This document shows positions 1 through 5,827 of a DNA stretch of 7,012 bases, one piece after another. The stretch spans positions 1 through 7,012 of the forward strand of contig JASLQE010000237.1 of the NCBI GenBank assembly GCA_030744635.1, given 5' to 3'. Source of the DNA: Dehalococcoidia bacterium. Its GTDB lineage: Bacteria > Chloroflexota > Dehalococcoidia > JACVQG01 > JAHKAY01. Each line of letters opens with the position of its first letter. Within the stretch, counting starts at the first letter, position 1. Under the pieces are notes generated by a model. The model was not told the origin of the DNA, searched no databases, and was given only the letters and a program-made list of their open reading frames with translations. The translations under genes were made by a program, and so were the position numbers.

Positions 1-320
1 AGATGAATGTCAACCGCGGGGACATGAAGGTGGTGGGGGTGAACTGCTTCCGCATGGAGGAGGAGCCCCATAAGATTCCGGCGTTCCGCTCCAACCCCAA
101 GGTGTGGGAGATATCAAAAGAGCGTGTGCAGAAACTGCGCCGGGAACGGGACAATGTCAAGACCCAGGCCGCCCTGGACAAACTGCGCCAGGCGTGCCAA
201 GGGGATGAGAACATCATCCCCTCCGTCATGGAGGCGGTGCAGGCATACGCCACCGCCGGTGAGGTGGGCAATGTCTTCCGGGAGGTCTTCGGCGTCTGGA
301 AGACCCCGCTACCGGTGTAA
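1..320 (+). CDS. Acyl-CoA mutase (methylmalonyl-CoA mutase type) large subunit, C-terminal end, partial
   Basis: About 106 C-terminal residues of the catalytic subunit of a B12-dependent acyl-CoA mutase are visible; the gene begins before the window and the codon phase starts at base 3. The methionine at base 3 is probably internal. Family hallmarks seen are a G-V-N-C-F-R segment near the start (family usually GVNKF), a basic helix with Q-K-L-R-R-E-R-D, an N-I-I-P-S-V-M-E-A-V segment (family usually N-x-MP-x-I-x-x-AV), and the end motif A-Y-A-T-A-G-E-V followed by F-R-E-V-F-G-V-W. The protein stops right after F-G-x-W, with no B12 domain attached, so this is the separate-subunit form; the B12 domain is encoded at 849-1241. 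The family moves a group between adjacent carbons of a CoA ester by a radical mechanism (methylmalonyl-CoA/succinyl-CoA, isobutyryl-CoA/butyryl-CoA or 2-hydroxyisobutyryl-CoA/3-hydroxybutyryl-CoA). The residues that decide substrate lie upstream of the window, so the exact member cannot be called. Confidence 0.9.
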   Translation, partial: MNVNRGDMKVVGVNCFRMEEEPHKIPAFRSNPKVWEISKERVQKLRRERDNVKTQAALDKLRQACQGDENIIPSVMEAVQAYATAGEVGNVFREVFGVWKTPLPV

Positions 321-322
321 TT

Positions 323-328
323 AAAGGG
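323..328 (+). promoter_or_regulatory. Likely ribosome binding site for the TTG-started EVE-like gene
   Basis: AAAGGG lies 9 bases before the TTG at 338, just after the mutase stop codon (318-320). A second purine run, AAAAGG at 330-335, is only 2 bases from the TTG, which is too close. The next in-frame ATG (413) would remove the Y-W-V-V-K-S strand that defines the fold, so this site supports TTG as the true start. Confidence 0.45.
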
Positions 329-337
329 CAAAAGGCA

Positions 338-754
338 TTGCAATATTGGGTGGTCAAGTCAAACTCAAAGATTTATGATGCGGTCTTAGGGATTGGGAAA
401 TTGGCTCGGGGCATGTATACGGGTTGGGGAGTGAGCAAGAACTGCCGCACAGGTGATAGGGGTTTCATCGGGATATCCGGAAGCAAAGCTGCCATCATAG
501 CTGAAGTTGAATTGACTGGCGAACCTACCGTGGAGCTAGGTGATGCCGACGAACCCGAATGGCTGGGCAAGGAGGAGGCACGCAAACCTCAGTATTACGC
601 TTCCGTCAGGTACATCAAGTTCAGCCCTTCCGGGATTCAGGAGCCTACTCTTGAAGGGGTTAACCTGACTCGATTGATTGGTTTCTTACACAGGCAAGGG
701 CCGGTCCTGAAACTTATGCCCAGTGAGGTAGAGGTTTTACAAGCGCTGTTATAG
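338..754 (+). CDS. Small EVE/PUA-like domain protein
   Basis: A 138-residue soluble protein, resembling a stand-alone EVE domain of the PUA-like fold. The first strand reads Y-W-V-V-K-S (residues 3-8). A W-G-V at 30-32 and then G-D-R-G-F-I-G-I-S-G at 39-48 match the usual EVE order (tryptophan, then G-D-x-x-x-F-Y-x-S-G), followed by the strand A-I-I-A-E-V-E-L-T-G-E-P. The C-terminus (L-I-G-F-L ... S-E-V-E-V-L-Q-A-L-L) also fits. EVE domains read modified bases in nucleic acids and are often fused to or encoded near modification-dependent restriction enzymes; no such partner is visible here. The start is TTG, because later ATG codons would delete the first strand. The gene is clearly less GC-rich than its neighbours (26 of 60 bases at 361-420 against 48 of 60 at 1741-1800, counted by eye) and separates the two mutase subunit genes, so late insertion is likely. 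No membrane or signal segment is seen. Function is not established; another PUA-like (ASCH/YTH-type) relative is possible. Confidence 0.62.
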   Translation: MQYWVVKSNSKIYDAVLGIGKLARGMYTGWGVSKNCRTGDRGFIGISGSKAAIIAEVELTGEPTVELGDADEPEWLGKEEARKPQYYASVRYIKFSPSGIQEPTLEGVNLTRLIGFLHRQGPVLKLMPSEVEVLQALL

Positions 755-784
755 TCATAGGCTCGGTAGCAACCTCTCTAATAA

Positions 785-838
785 AGGGGGTGTCCCCTAG
801 AATTCTAAATACTCCCCCCTCTCCTTAAGGGGGGGGGG
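785..838. repeat. Cluster of three intergenic palindromes
   Basis: Three dyads follow each other in the gap between the EVE-like gene and the mutase small subunit. AGGGG (785-789) pairs with CCCCT (794-798) around a 4-base loop. TAGAATTCTA (798-807) is a perfect 10-bp palindrome. A C/T-rich arm (815-824) pairs with the G run (829-838) around a central TTAA, with two G-T wobbles, and its core CCTTAAGG is a perfect palindrome. The last unit resembles the CCTCTCCTTAAGGAGAGG-type intergenic repeats found in many copies in some Chloroflexota and other genomes; that resemblance is from memory. No T run follows, so a classical terminator is not supported. Confidence 0.6.
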
Positions 839-855
839 TTAGCAGGGGGTGAGGG
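829..855 (+). promoter_or_regulatory. G-rich tract over the translation start of the mutase small subunit
   Basis: Ten consecutive G (829-838), then TTAGCA, GGGGG (845-849), TGA and GGG (853-855). There are enough G runs with short loops to form a G-quadruplex on the coding strand or in the mRNA. The tract is also the only Shine-Dalgarno-like sequence for the GTG start at 849 (or the in-frame GTG at 855), because the first ATG, at 879, lies inside the conserved K-V-L-M-A-K strand. The tract may therefore both help and limit translation. This role is inference. Confidence 0.4.
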
Positions 856-1241
856 TGAATAGACCCATAAAGGTCCTGATGGCCAAGACCAGCTTGGACG
901 GCCACTGGCGAGGGGTGGCGGTGGTTACTACCGCCCTCCGCGATGCTGGCATGGAGGTCACCTACGGCGGCATGCTCACCGCCAAGCAGATTGCGGAGGC
1001 CGCCATGCAAGAGGATGTGGATGTCGTAGGCCTCAATGTCGGCGGTCGCCTGGTGGCGGTGGAGGAGGTGACAAAGCTCCTCAAGGATAAAGGGGTGGGG
1101 GACAGGCTGGTGGTGGTCGGGGGCACCATCCCACAGGAGGACTTTGAGCACCTACATAGCATAGGCATCTACGGTATATTCCCCCCTGGCTCCCCCCTTG
1201 GGAGCATCGTGGACTTCATCCGCCAACATGTGAAGCGATAG
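849..1241 (+). CDS. Acyl-CoA mutase small subunit, B12-binding
   Basis: A 130-residue cobalamin-binding domain that supplies adenosylcobalamin to the large subunit ending at 320. The strand K-V-L-M-A-K (8-13) leads into L-D-G-H-W-R-G (16-22), the D-x-H-x-x-G signature whose His19 should be the lower axial cobalt ligand. A-L-R-D-A-G-M-E-V, then Q-E-D-V-D-V-V-G-L, V-V-V-G-G-T-I-P (88-95) and F-P-P-G-S (111-115) follow in the order usual for methylmalonyl-CoA mutase. The loop after V-V-G-L reads N-V-G-G-R (63-67); family members usually have S-x-L and a G-G-H here, so the loop looks about two residues short and lacks that serine. The start is GTG at 849 or 855; the ATG at 879 would cut the first strand. 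The stop is 11 bases before the amidase ATG, so the two are probably co-transcribed. The family includes methylmalonyl-, isobutyryl- and 2-hydroxyisobutyryl-CoA mutases; the choice among them is open. Confidence 0.9.
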   Translation: MRVNRPIKVLMAKTSLDGHWRGVAVVTTALRDAGMEVTYGGMLTAKQIAEAAMQEDVDVVGLNVGGRLVAVEEVTKLLKDKGVGDRLVVVGGTIPQEDFEHLHSIGIYGIFPPGSPLGSIVDFIRQHVKR

Positions 1242-1247
1242 AAGGAG
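1242..1247 (+). promoter_or_regulatory. Ribosome binding site of the amidase gene
   Basis: AAGGAG directly follows the stop codon of the mutase small subunit (1239-1241) and lies 5 bases before ATG 1253. It is a strong site and fixes the amidase start; coupling with the gene before it is likely. Confidence 0.75.
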
Positions 1248-1252
1248 AAGGC

Positions 1253-2785
1253 ATGAAACGGCTTAGGCTAAGAGGCAGAATCCGGCGCCCCACCGAGGAC
1301 GAGGTCCAGGAGATAGCAGACAGCCTGTACTTTTTTCCCTCGGACGAGGAGGTGGCCGAGTATACCGATGTGATTAACCGCTCCCTGGCCCTCTTTGACC
1401 AGCTTGACGAGCTGCCCCTCCCCCACCGCCCCATCAAGGGCCGGGACCGGGACCCCGGATACCGCCCCTCCCCGGAGGAGGACCCCCTTAATCTCTATAT
1501 CACCAAGTGTTATGTAAAGGGTGCGCCCAAGGGAAAGCTGGCGGGTAAGCGGGTGGGCCTCAAGGACAACATCAGCCTGGCCGGGGTGCCCCTCTCCAAC
1601 GGCTCCCGGGTGGCCGAAGGCTATGTGCCCGATATAGATGCCGCCGTGGTGGACAGGTTGCTGGACGCCGGGGCCATCATCGTGGGCAAGATGAACATGG
1701 ACGACTTCGCCTTCGCCGGCACCGGCGAGACCAGCGCCTTCGGCCCGCCGCGCAACCCCCACAACCCGGAGCACTCCGCCGGGGGCTCCTCCGGGGGTAG
1801 CGGGGCTGCCGTTGCCGCCGGTGAGGTGGACCTGGCCCTGGGGGTGGATGAGGGTGGCAGTGGCCGCGGCCCGGCCGCCTGGTGCGGCGTGGTCAGCATC
1901 AAACCCACCCACGGCCTGGTGCCCACATACGGTCTGACATATATGGACCATACCCTGGACTTCATGTGCCCCATAGCCCGCACCGTGGGGGAGGTGGCCT
2001 TGGCCCTGGAGGTGCTGGCCGGGGACGACCCCCGGGACCCCCAGTGGGTGAGGGGGCCTATTAAAGTAGACAGGTACACCCGCGCCCTGGGCAAAGATGT
2101 CTCGGGCATGAAAATCGGCATTATCAAGGAGGCCTTCTCCCTGGCGGTATCCGAGCCGGATGTAGACCAGGCCGTCCGGGATACGGTGAAGGGCTTGGAG
2201 GCGCAAGGGGTGTCCTCCCAGGACGTATCCCTGCCCATGTTCCGGGAGGCCCGGGCCATCTGGACGGCCCTCACCGCCCACTCCGTGGCGGCCATGGTTG
2301 AGTCCGACGGCGAGGGATACTGGAGGGGTGGCTGGTGCAACATCGGCTGGCAGGAGACCTTCGGCCGTGCCCGGCGCCTGCGGGGCCATGATTTTCCACC
2401 CCTGCTCAAGATGGTGGCCATTGAGGCCAGGTATATGATGCAGAGCTACTTCAGCACCTACTACTCCAAGGCCCAGAACCTGCGCATGGCATTCCGGGAG
2501 GAGGTGGACCGGCTGCTAAAGGAGTACGACGCCCTGGCCCTACCCACCATCCCCATGAAACCGGTAAAGCTACTGACAGAGCCGCTGGGGCTGCAGGCGA
2601 TGGGCAGCCGGATTGCCTCTATCTCCCGCAACACCCTGCCCTTCAACCTCACCGGGCATCCCGCCATATCTGTGCCCTGCGGTCCCAAAGGCTCCCTGCC
2701 CATCGGTCTGCAACTAGTGGGCCGGCACTGGCAGGAGTCCGCCCTGTTCCGCCTGGCACATGCCGTTGAACGGCAAGACCGGTAG
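1253..2785 (+). CDS. Amidase signature family amidohydrolase
   Basis: A 510-residue cytoplasmic enzyme of the amidase signature family, which hydrolyses carboxylic amides to acid plus ammonia or amine. The Ser-cisSer-Lys triad is complete: Lys104 in G-L-K-D-N-I, Ser179 in A-G-G-S-S-G-G-S and Ser203 in D-E-G-G-S-G-R; the 24-residue spacing between the serines equals that of fatty acid amide hydrolase (217 and 241). P-A-A-W-C-G-V-V-S-I-K-P-T-H-G-L follows, as does the late G-H-P-A-I-S-V-P-C-G with P-I-G-L-Q-L-V-G-R. Length is at the upper end of the family, with about 60 N-terminal residues of helical, acidic sequence before the core. The nucleophile motif departs from the common T-D-T/I-G-G-S-I-R: Glu200 replaces Thr or Ile and Gly204 replaces Ile, which may alter substrate choice. 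It is probably not GatA, because no gatB or gatC lies nearby. It sits 11 bases after the mutase small subunit and 8 before the AOR gene. Substrate unknown. Confidence 0.92.
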   Translation: MKRLRLRGRIRRPTEDEVQEIADSLYFFPSDEEVAEYTDVINRSLALFDQLDELPLPHRPIKGRDRDPGYRPSPEEDPLNLYITKCYVKGAPKGKLAGKRVGLKDNISLAGVPLSNGSRVAEGYVPDIDAAVVDRLLDAGAIIVGKMNMDDFAFAGTGETSAFGPPRNPHNPEHSAGGSSGGSGAAVAAGEVDLALGVDEGGSGRGPAAWCGVVSIKPTHGLVPTYGLTYMDHTLDFMCPIARTVGEVALALEVLAGDDPRDPQWVRGPIKVDRYTRALGKDVSGMKIGIIKEAFSLAVSEPDVDQAVRDTVKGLEAQGVSSQDVSLPMFREARAIWTALTAHSVAAMVESDGEGYWRGGWCNIGWQETFGRARRLRGHDFPPLLKMVAIEARYMMQSYFSTYYSKAQNLRMAFREEVDRLLKEYDALALPTIPMKPVKLLTEPLGLQAMGSRIASISRNTLPFNLTGHPAISVPCGPKGSLPIGLQLVGRHWQESALFRLAHAVERQDR

Positions 2786-2790
2786 GAGGT
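2784..2790 (+). promoter_or_regulatory. Ribosome binding site of the AOR gene, overlapping the amidase stop
   Basis: AGGAGGT begins inside the TAG stop of the amidase (2783-2785) and ends 3 bases before ATG 2794. It is close to a perfect Shine-Dalgarno and shows that the two genes are translationally linked. Confidence 0.75.
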
Positions 2791-2793
2791 AAG

Positions 2794-4755
2794 ATGTCCT
2801 TCCCCTATGGCGGTTACACCGGCCGCCTGCTGAGGGTAAACCTAACCACGGCAGAGATAGCAGTGGAAGACCTGGACCCCGATGTATGCCGTGCCTTTAT
2901 CGGCGGACCCGGCATAGCCGCCCGTGTCCTGTTCCAGGAAGTGCCCCCATTTATCGACTCCTTCGACCCCCGAAACAGGCTTATTATTGCCTCCGGCCCC
3001 CTCACCGGCGCCGGGGTGGACGGGGCGGTTACGGCCTCCGTCGTCACCGTCAGCACCTTGTCCAACGGGGCGGTAGCCACCAATATGAACGGCACCCTGG
3101 CCTTGAAGCTGAAGGCATGCGGCTATGACGCCATCATCCTACAGGGCACCTCCCGGCGCTGGATATATTTGCATATAGATGACCGGGGTCAGGCACGGCT
3201 ACTGGACGCAAACGACCTGCTGGGCATGGATACCTTGCAGACCGAAGATATATTGAGAGCTCGCTATGGCGACCAGGCACCACGGCGCATGGACGCCACC
3301 GTGTCCGTCGCATGCATAGGCCCTGCGGGGGAGAACCTGGTAAGGTTTGCCGGATTCTATGGCTGCCAGGGCCACTCGGCCTCCAAGGGCGGCTCCGGGG
3401 CGGTATTAGGCTCTAAACGGGTCAAGGCCATCGTCATCGGTCCGTCCCCGCAGAGGAGCGATTACGCCCACATCTCCCACCCGGAACGGATGGAGGAGAT
3501 GCTGAAGTCCTGGCGTTTCAACCAGAGACGCAAGGGAATGGGGGCACACACCTCCCTTCACGGCTGGTTCGGCCTAACCCACCAGAACCAGACCCTGGGT
3601 ATACCCCCTATCAAGAACCTCTCCTCCATCGATTTTGAGACCTGGTACGCCAACTACACCGAGGATGGAATACGCAGCCTATTCCACGAGGCCCCTGGCC
3701 AGTGCCCCACCTGCGATTTCAACCATTGCAACCAGTGGCGTTTTAAAGGGGGCCGCCATAAGGGCCAGATTGCCGAAGAGCCGGAGTACGATACGGTTGC
3801 CGCCTTCGGCCCCAACCTGGGCATCACCGACCCTCAGGAAACGGTGTACCTGGCCGGAGTGGCCGACCGTTTGGGCCTGGAGTACAGCGAACTGACCTTC
3901 TCCATCGGCCTGCTCATGGAGTGCTACGAGATGGGCCTCATCAACGATAGCGACCTTGACGGGGAGCCGTTGCACTGGGGTGACATAGACGGCGTAGAGA
4001 GGCTTATGAACAAGATAGCGCACCGCCAGGGCTGCGGTGACCGCTTTGCCGGGGGGGTCTGGCGCACTGCTCAGGAGATTGGAGGCCAGGCCCTGGATCT
4101 GGCCGTGGTAAACAAGAAAGGCCACACCCCCCAGGTGCACGATAACCGCACCTCCCAGCTCTTTCACTTCGGAGAAATCGTCTCCGAGGTGGGACACTAT
4201 CAGAGCCTGGCCTTTCTCAAGCTGCCGGGAAGGAATGTGGCCGGGCTACAGGCCGCCAACGGATTGGGGATGCCCCAGGACCTGCGCCGCCGCAGCATGT
4301 TCCAGGTAGCACCGGACATCCTGCCTGCCTACATGTTCATCACCCAGCTTCACGACCTGCTGGGGACCTGCGTCGGACACTCCTCCGGGCAGACGATTGA
4401 GGAACTGGCACACATGCTGGACGCCGTAACCAGCATAGGCCTCAGCACCAAAGAGACTCTGCGCTGCTCACAGCGCTACATCAACCTGCTGCGGGTGTTC
4501 AACATTTCCCGCGGGCTGGACGCCGCAACCGATGACACCACGGCCAAGCTGAAGATGGCCTCTGGACGTCAGCCCTACCCGGACAAGCCCTTTGGCCGCT
4601 ACTTCCCCATGTGGAAACGCCGCTACTATTTCAACATGGGCTGGGATGGCCAGGGTGTACCCAAACCCCAGACCCTCCGTAGCCTGGGGCTGACCTACGC
4701 CCTGGACAGGTTGCCGAAGCCCCAACACCGCCCCCGCCGGGTGAAGCCACAATGA
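2794..4755 (+). CDS. Aldehyde:ferredoxin oxidoreductase family protein (tungsto/molybdopterin enzyme)
   Basis: A 653-residue cytoplasmic oxidoreductase of the AOR family, which uses a bis-pterin W or Mo centre and one [4Fe-4S] cluster, usually to couple aldehyde and acid interconversion to ferredoxin. The N-terminal domain (about 1-215) has G-Y-T-G-R-L-L-R-V-N-L-T, F-I-G-G-P-G-I-A and K-G-G-S-G-A-V-L-G-S-K (198-208), all family signatures. The cluster ligands are Cys304, Cys307, Cys312 and, in D-L-L-G-T-C, Cys526. The usual spacing is C-x2-C-x3-C; here the second gap is x4. E-E-P-E-Y-D (328-333) matches the conserved E-x-P-E-Y-E region near the metal, followed by F-G-P-N-L-G-I-T-D. The section after residue 440 (G-H-T-P-Q-V-H-D-N-R) departs from the usual G-x-E-x-P-x-x-D-P-R, so this is a divergent clade. 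The start has a strong ribosome site; the gene ends in an arginine-rich tail and overlaps the next by 4 bases. Substrate and metal cannot be assigned. Confidence 0.9.
   Translation: MSFPYGGYTGRLLRVNLTTAEIAVEDLDPDVCRAFIGGPGIAARVLFQEVPPFIDSFDPRNRLIIASGPLTGAGVDGAVTASVVTVSTLSNGAVATNMNGTLALKLKACGYDAIILQGTSRRWIYLHIDDRGQARLLDANDLLGMDTLQTEDILRARYGDQAPRRMDATVSVACIGPAGENLVRFAGFYGCQGHSASKGGSGAVLGSKRVKAIVIGPSPQRSDYAHISHPERMEEMLKSWRFNQRRKGMGAHTSLHGWFGLTHQNQTLGIPPIKNLSSIDFETWYANYTEDGIRSLFHEAPGQCPTCDFNHCNQWRFKGGRHKGQIAEEPEYDTVAAFGPNLGITDPQETVYLAGVADRLGLEYSELTFSIGLLMECYEMGLINDSDLDGEPLHWGDIDGVERLMNKIAHRQGCGDRFAGGVWRTAQEIGGQALDLAVVNKKGHTPQVHDNRTSQLFHFGEIVSEVGHYQSLAFLKLPGRNVAGLQAANGLGMPQDLRRRSMFQVAPDILPAYMFITQLHDLLGTCVGHSSGQTIEELAHMLDAVTSIGLSTKETLRCSQRYINLLRVFNISRGLDAATDDTTAKLKMASGRQPYPDKPFGRYFPMWKRRYYFNMGWDGQGVPKPQTLRSLGLTYALDRLPKPQHRPRRVKPQ
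4739..4744 (+). promoter_or_regulatory. Ribosome binding site of the TIM-barrel gene, inside the AOR coding region
   Basis: GGGTGA lies 7 bases before ATG 4752, whose ATGA overlaps the AOR stop (4753-4755). A moderate match plus the overlap implies translational coupling. Confidence 0.5.
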
Positions 4756-5537
4756 AAGCAGGCCTATCTGCCCTCTACCTGATGCGGGAGCCGTTCTCCG
4801 TCATGATTGATGAGATGGAGCGGACAGGCATCAGAAACTGGGAACTGGTGGACGAGGGCCTCCACTCGCTGGACCGCAGGCGGTTGCGCACCCTGAAGGG
4901 GCTCAAAGACTCCCTGGGCCTTGAGATAGTCCTGCACGGCCCCCTGGGGGACACCAACATCGCCTCCTTCAGCCGTACCATAAGGGGGGCGGTGGTCAGG
5001 AGGCTGCTCCGCTCCCTGGAGTTGGCCGCCGAGCTTGGGGCGGGGCTTTGGATATTCCACCCCGGCTCCTTCACCGAGCTTACCGGGATATACCGGCACC
5101 AGGAGTGGGGTATACAGGAGGAGTCCATCGGCCGGATAGCGGAGGCGGCGACAGTTCTGGGGATAACCATTGGCATAGAGAACATGCCCGCCGGCCCCGC
5201 CCGCTACCTGCTGGTTAAAGTTGACCAGTTCACGCGCTTCTATGAGAGCACCGTGACCAGGGGGGTGGGCCTGGTGCTGGATGTGGGGCACGCCCATACG
5301 GCAAATGAGGTTGCCGGTTTCGTGGAGAAGCTGGGACCACGCATCGTCCACATCCACGCCCACGACAATGACGGTAGCTTTGACCGCCACCGGGCTATAG
5401 GCGAGGGCACCATAGACTGGGACCTCGTGCTCACCGGGCTTAAACGGGCCCGGTTCACGGGAATGCTCTCCGTGGAGTCCATGCGGGAATCAGTGAGGGG
5501 TGTCCACCACCTGGAAGAAATGATTTCAAGGCTGTAG
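4752..5537 (+). CDS. Sugar phosphate isomerase/endonuclease IV-like TIM-barrel protein
   Basis: A 261-residue protein of the xylose-isomerase-like TIM-barrel superfamily (AP endonuclease family 2), soluble with no signal peptide. The metal-binding residues of the superfamily appear in order at strand ends: His62 (L-H-G-P), His103 (F-H-P-G-S), Glu143 (I-E-N-M), Asp177 and His180 (L-D-V-G-H), His200/202/204 (H-I-H-A-H-D), Asp211 and His213 (D-R-H-R-A-I-G-E-G) and Glu242 (S-V-E-S). That set can hold two to three metals, as in endonuclease IV, and D-x-H-x-x-I-G-E-G is close to its motif. At 261 residues it is somewhat shorter than endonuclease IV (about 280) and within the range of sugar isomerases and epimerases. 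Its place as last gene of the run, overlapping the AOR gene by four bases, points to a metabolic rather than a repair role, but this is inference. Isomerase, epimerase, dehydratase or AP endonuclease activity are all possible. Confidence 0.85.
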   Translation: MKAGLSALYLMREPFSVMIDEMERTGIRNWELVDEGLHSLDRRRLRTLKGLKDSLGLEIVLHGPLGDTNIASFSRTIRGAVVRRLLRSLELAAELGAGLWIFHPGSFTELTGIYRHQEWGIQEESIGRIAEAATVLGITIGIENMPAGPARYLLVKVDQFTRFYESTVTRGVGLVLDVGHAHTANEVAGFVEKLGPRIVHIHAHDNDGSFDRHRAIGEGTIDWDLVLTGLKRARFTGMLSVESMRESVRGVHHLEEMISRL

Positions 5538-5827
5538 AGGTGACCTAGAAGGGGTATTGATGCTTATTGGCAGGACATGGAGCCTGCCATCAACAATCCT
5601 TCTGGATGCGTTTTCCGGCCGAATTCAGGCGGCTCCTCGGACCGATGCGGCCACCGTCTGGGTGCAAATCAGACACCCCTTCTTGGCGGCCGGCCGGGGT
5701 TGATCTCGGGGTCGGACAAGAATAGTGGTAGGATGGTGGAAGTCGCTATAAGCTCATTACAGGGTGAGAAATCAGGAATGTTGCCGCATATCATACAGCT
5801 TATGTCTACATTTTGGGCATGTTTTAT
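5538..5827. other. Intergenic stretch between convergent genes, no gene recognised
   Basis: This is the left two thirds of the gap between the TIM-barrel gene and the convergent dehydratase-like gene. Short open frames exist on both strands (for example 5577-5858 + and 5669-5854 -), but none has a ribosome site, family motif or neighbour-like composition. It contains a small hairpin (5568-5589) and a GGCCGGCC palindrome near 5690. Base composition falls toward A/T after about 5720. No tRNA, CRISPR or promoter pair is apparent. Confidence 0.5.
5568..5589 (+). terminator. Possible weak terminator hairpin after the + strand run
   Basis: TGGCAGG (5568-5574) pairs perfectly with CCTGCCA (5583-5589) around an 8-base loop, about 30 bases after the TIM-barrel stop codon. 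There is no T run after it (TCAACAATCC follows), so intrinsic termination is doubtful; it could be an mRNA 3'-end stabiliser or chance. Confidence 0.25.

Noticed and set aside
338..754. Modification-dependent restriction system built around the EVE-like protein
   Set aside because: No McrB-like GTPase, endonuclease or methyltransferase gene lies in the window; the neighbours are metabolic.
798..807. Similarity of the TAGAATTCTA palindrome to the TAGAGTTCTAG core of the 5862-5937 stem
   Set aside because: Nine of ten bases agree, but both are self-complementary and A/T-rich and their flanks do not match, so chance is the simpler explanation.
1268..2389. 373-codon open frame on the - strand across the amidase gene
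   Set aside because: It is antisense to a gene with an intact catalytic triad, its translation is low-complexity G/A/P/H-rich, and it has no recognisable motif. Long antisense frames are expected in GC-rich coding DNA.
3679..4197. 172-codon - strand frame within the AOR gene, and similar frames at 4764-5390 and 5957-6394
   Set aside because: All lie opposite well-supported genes, have biased composition without family motifs, and lack ribosome sites.
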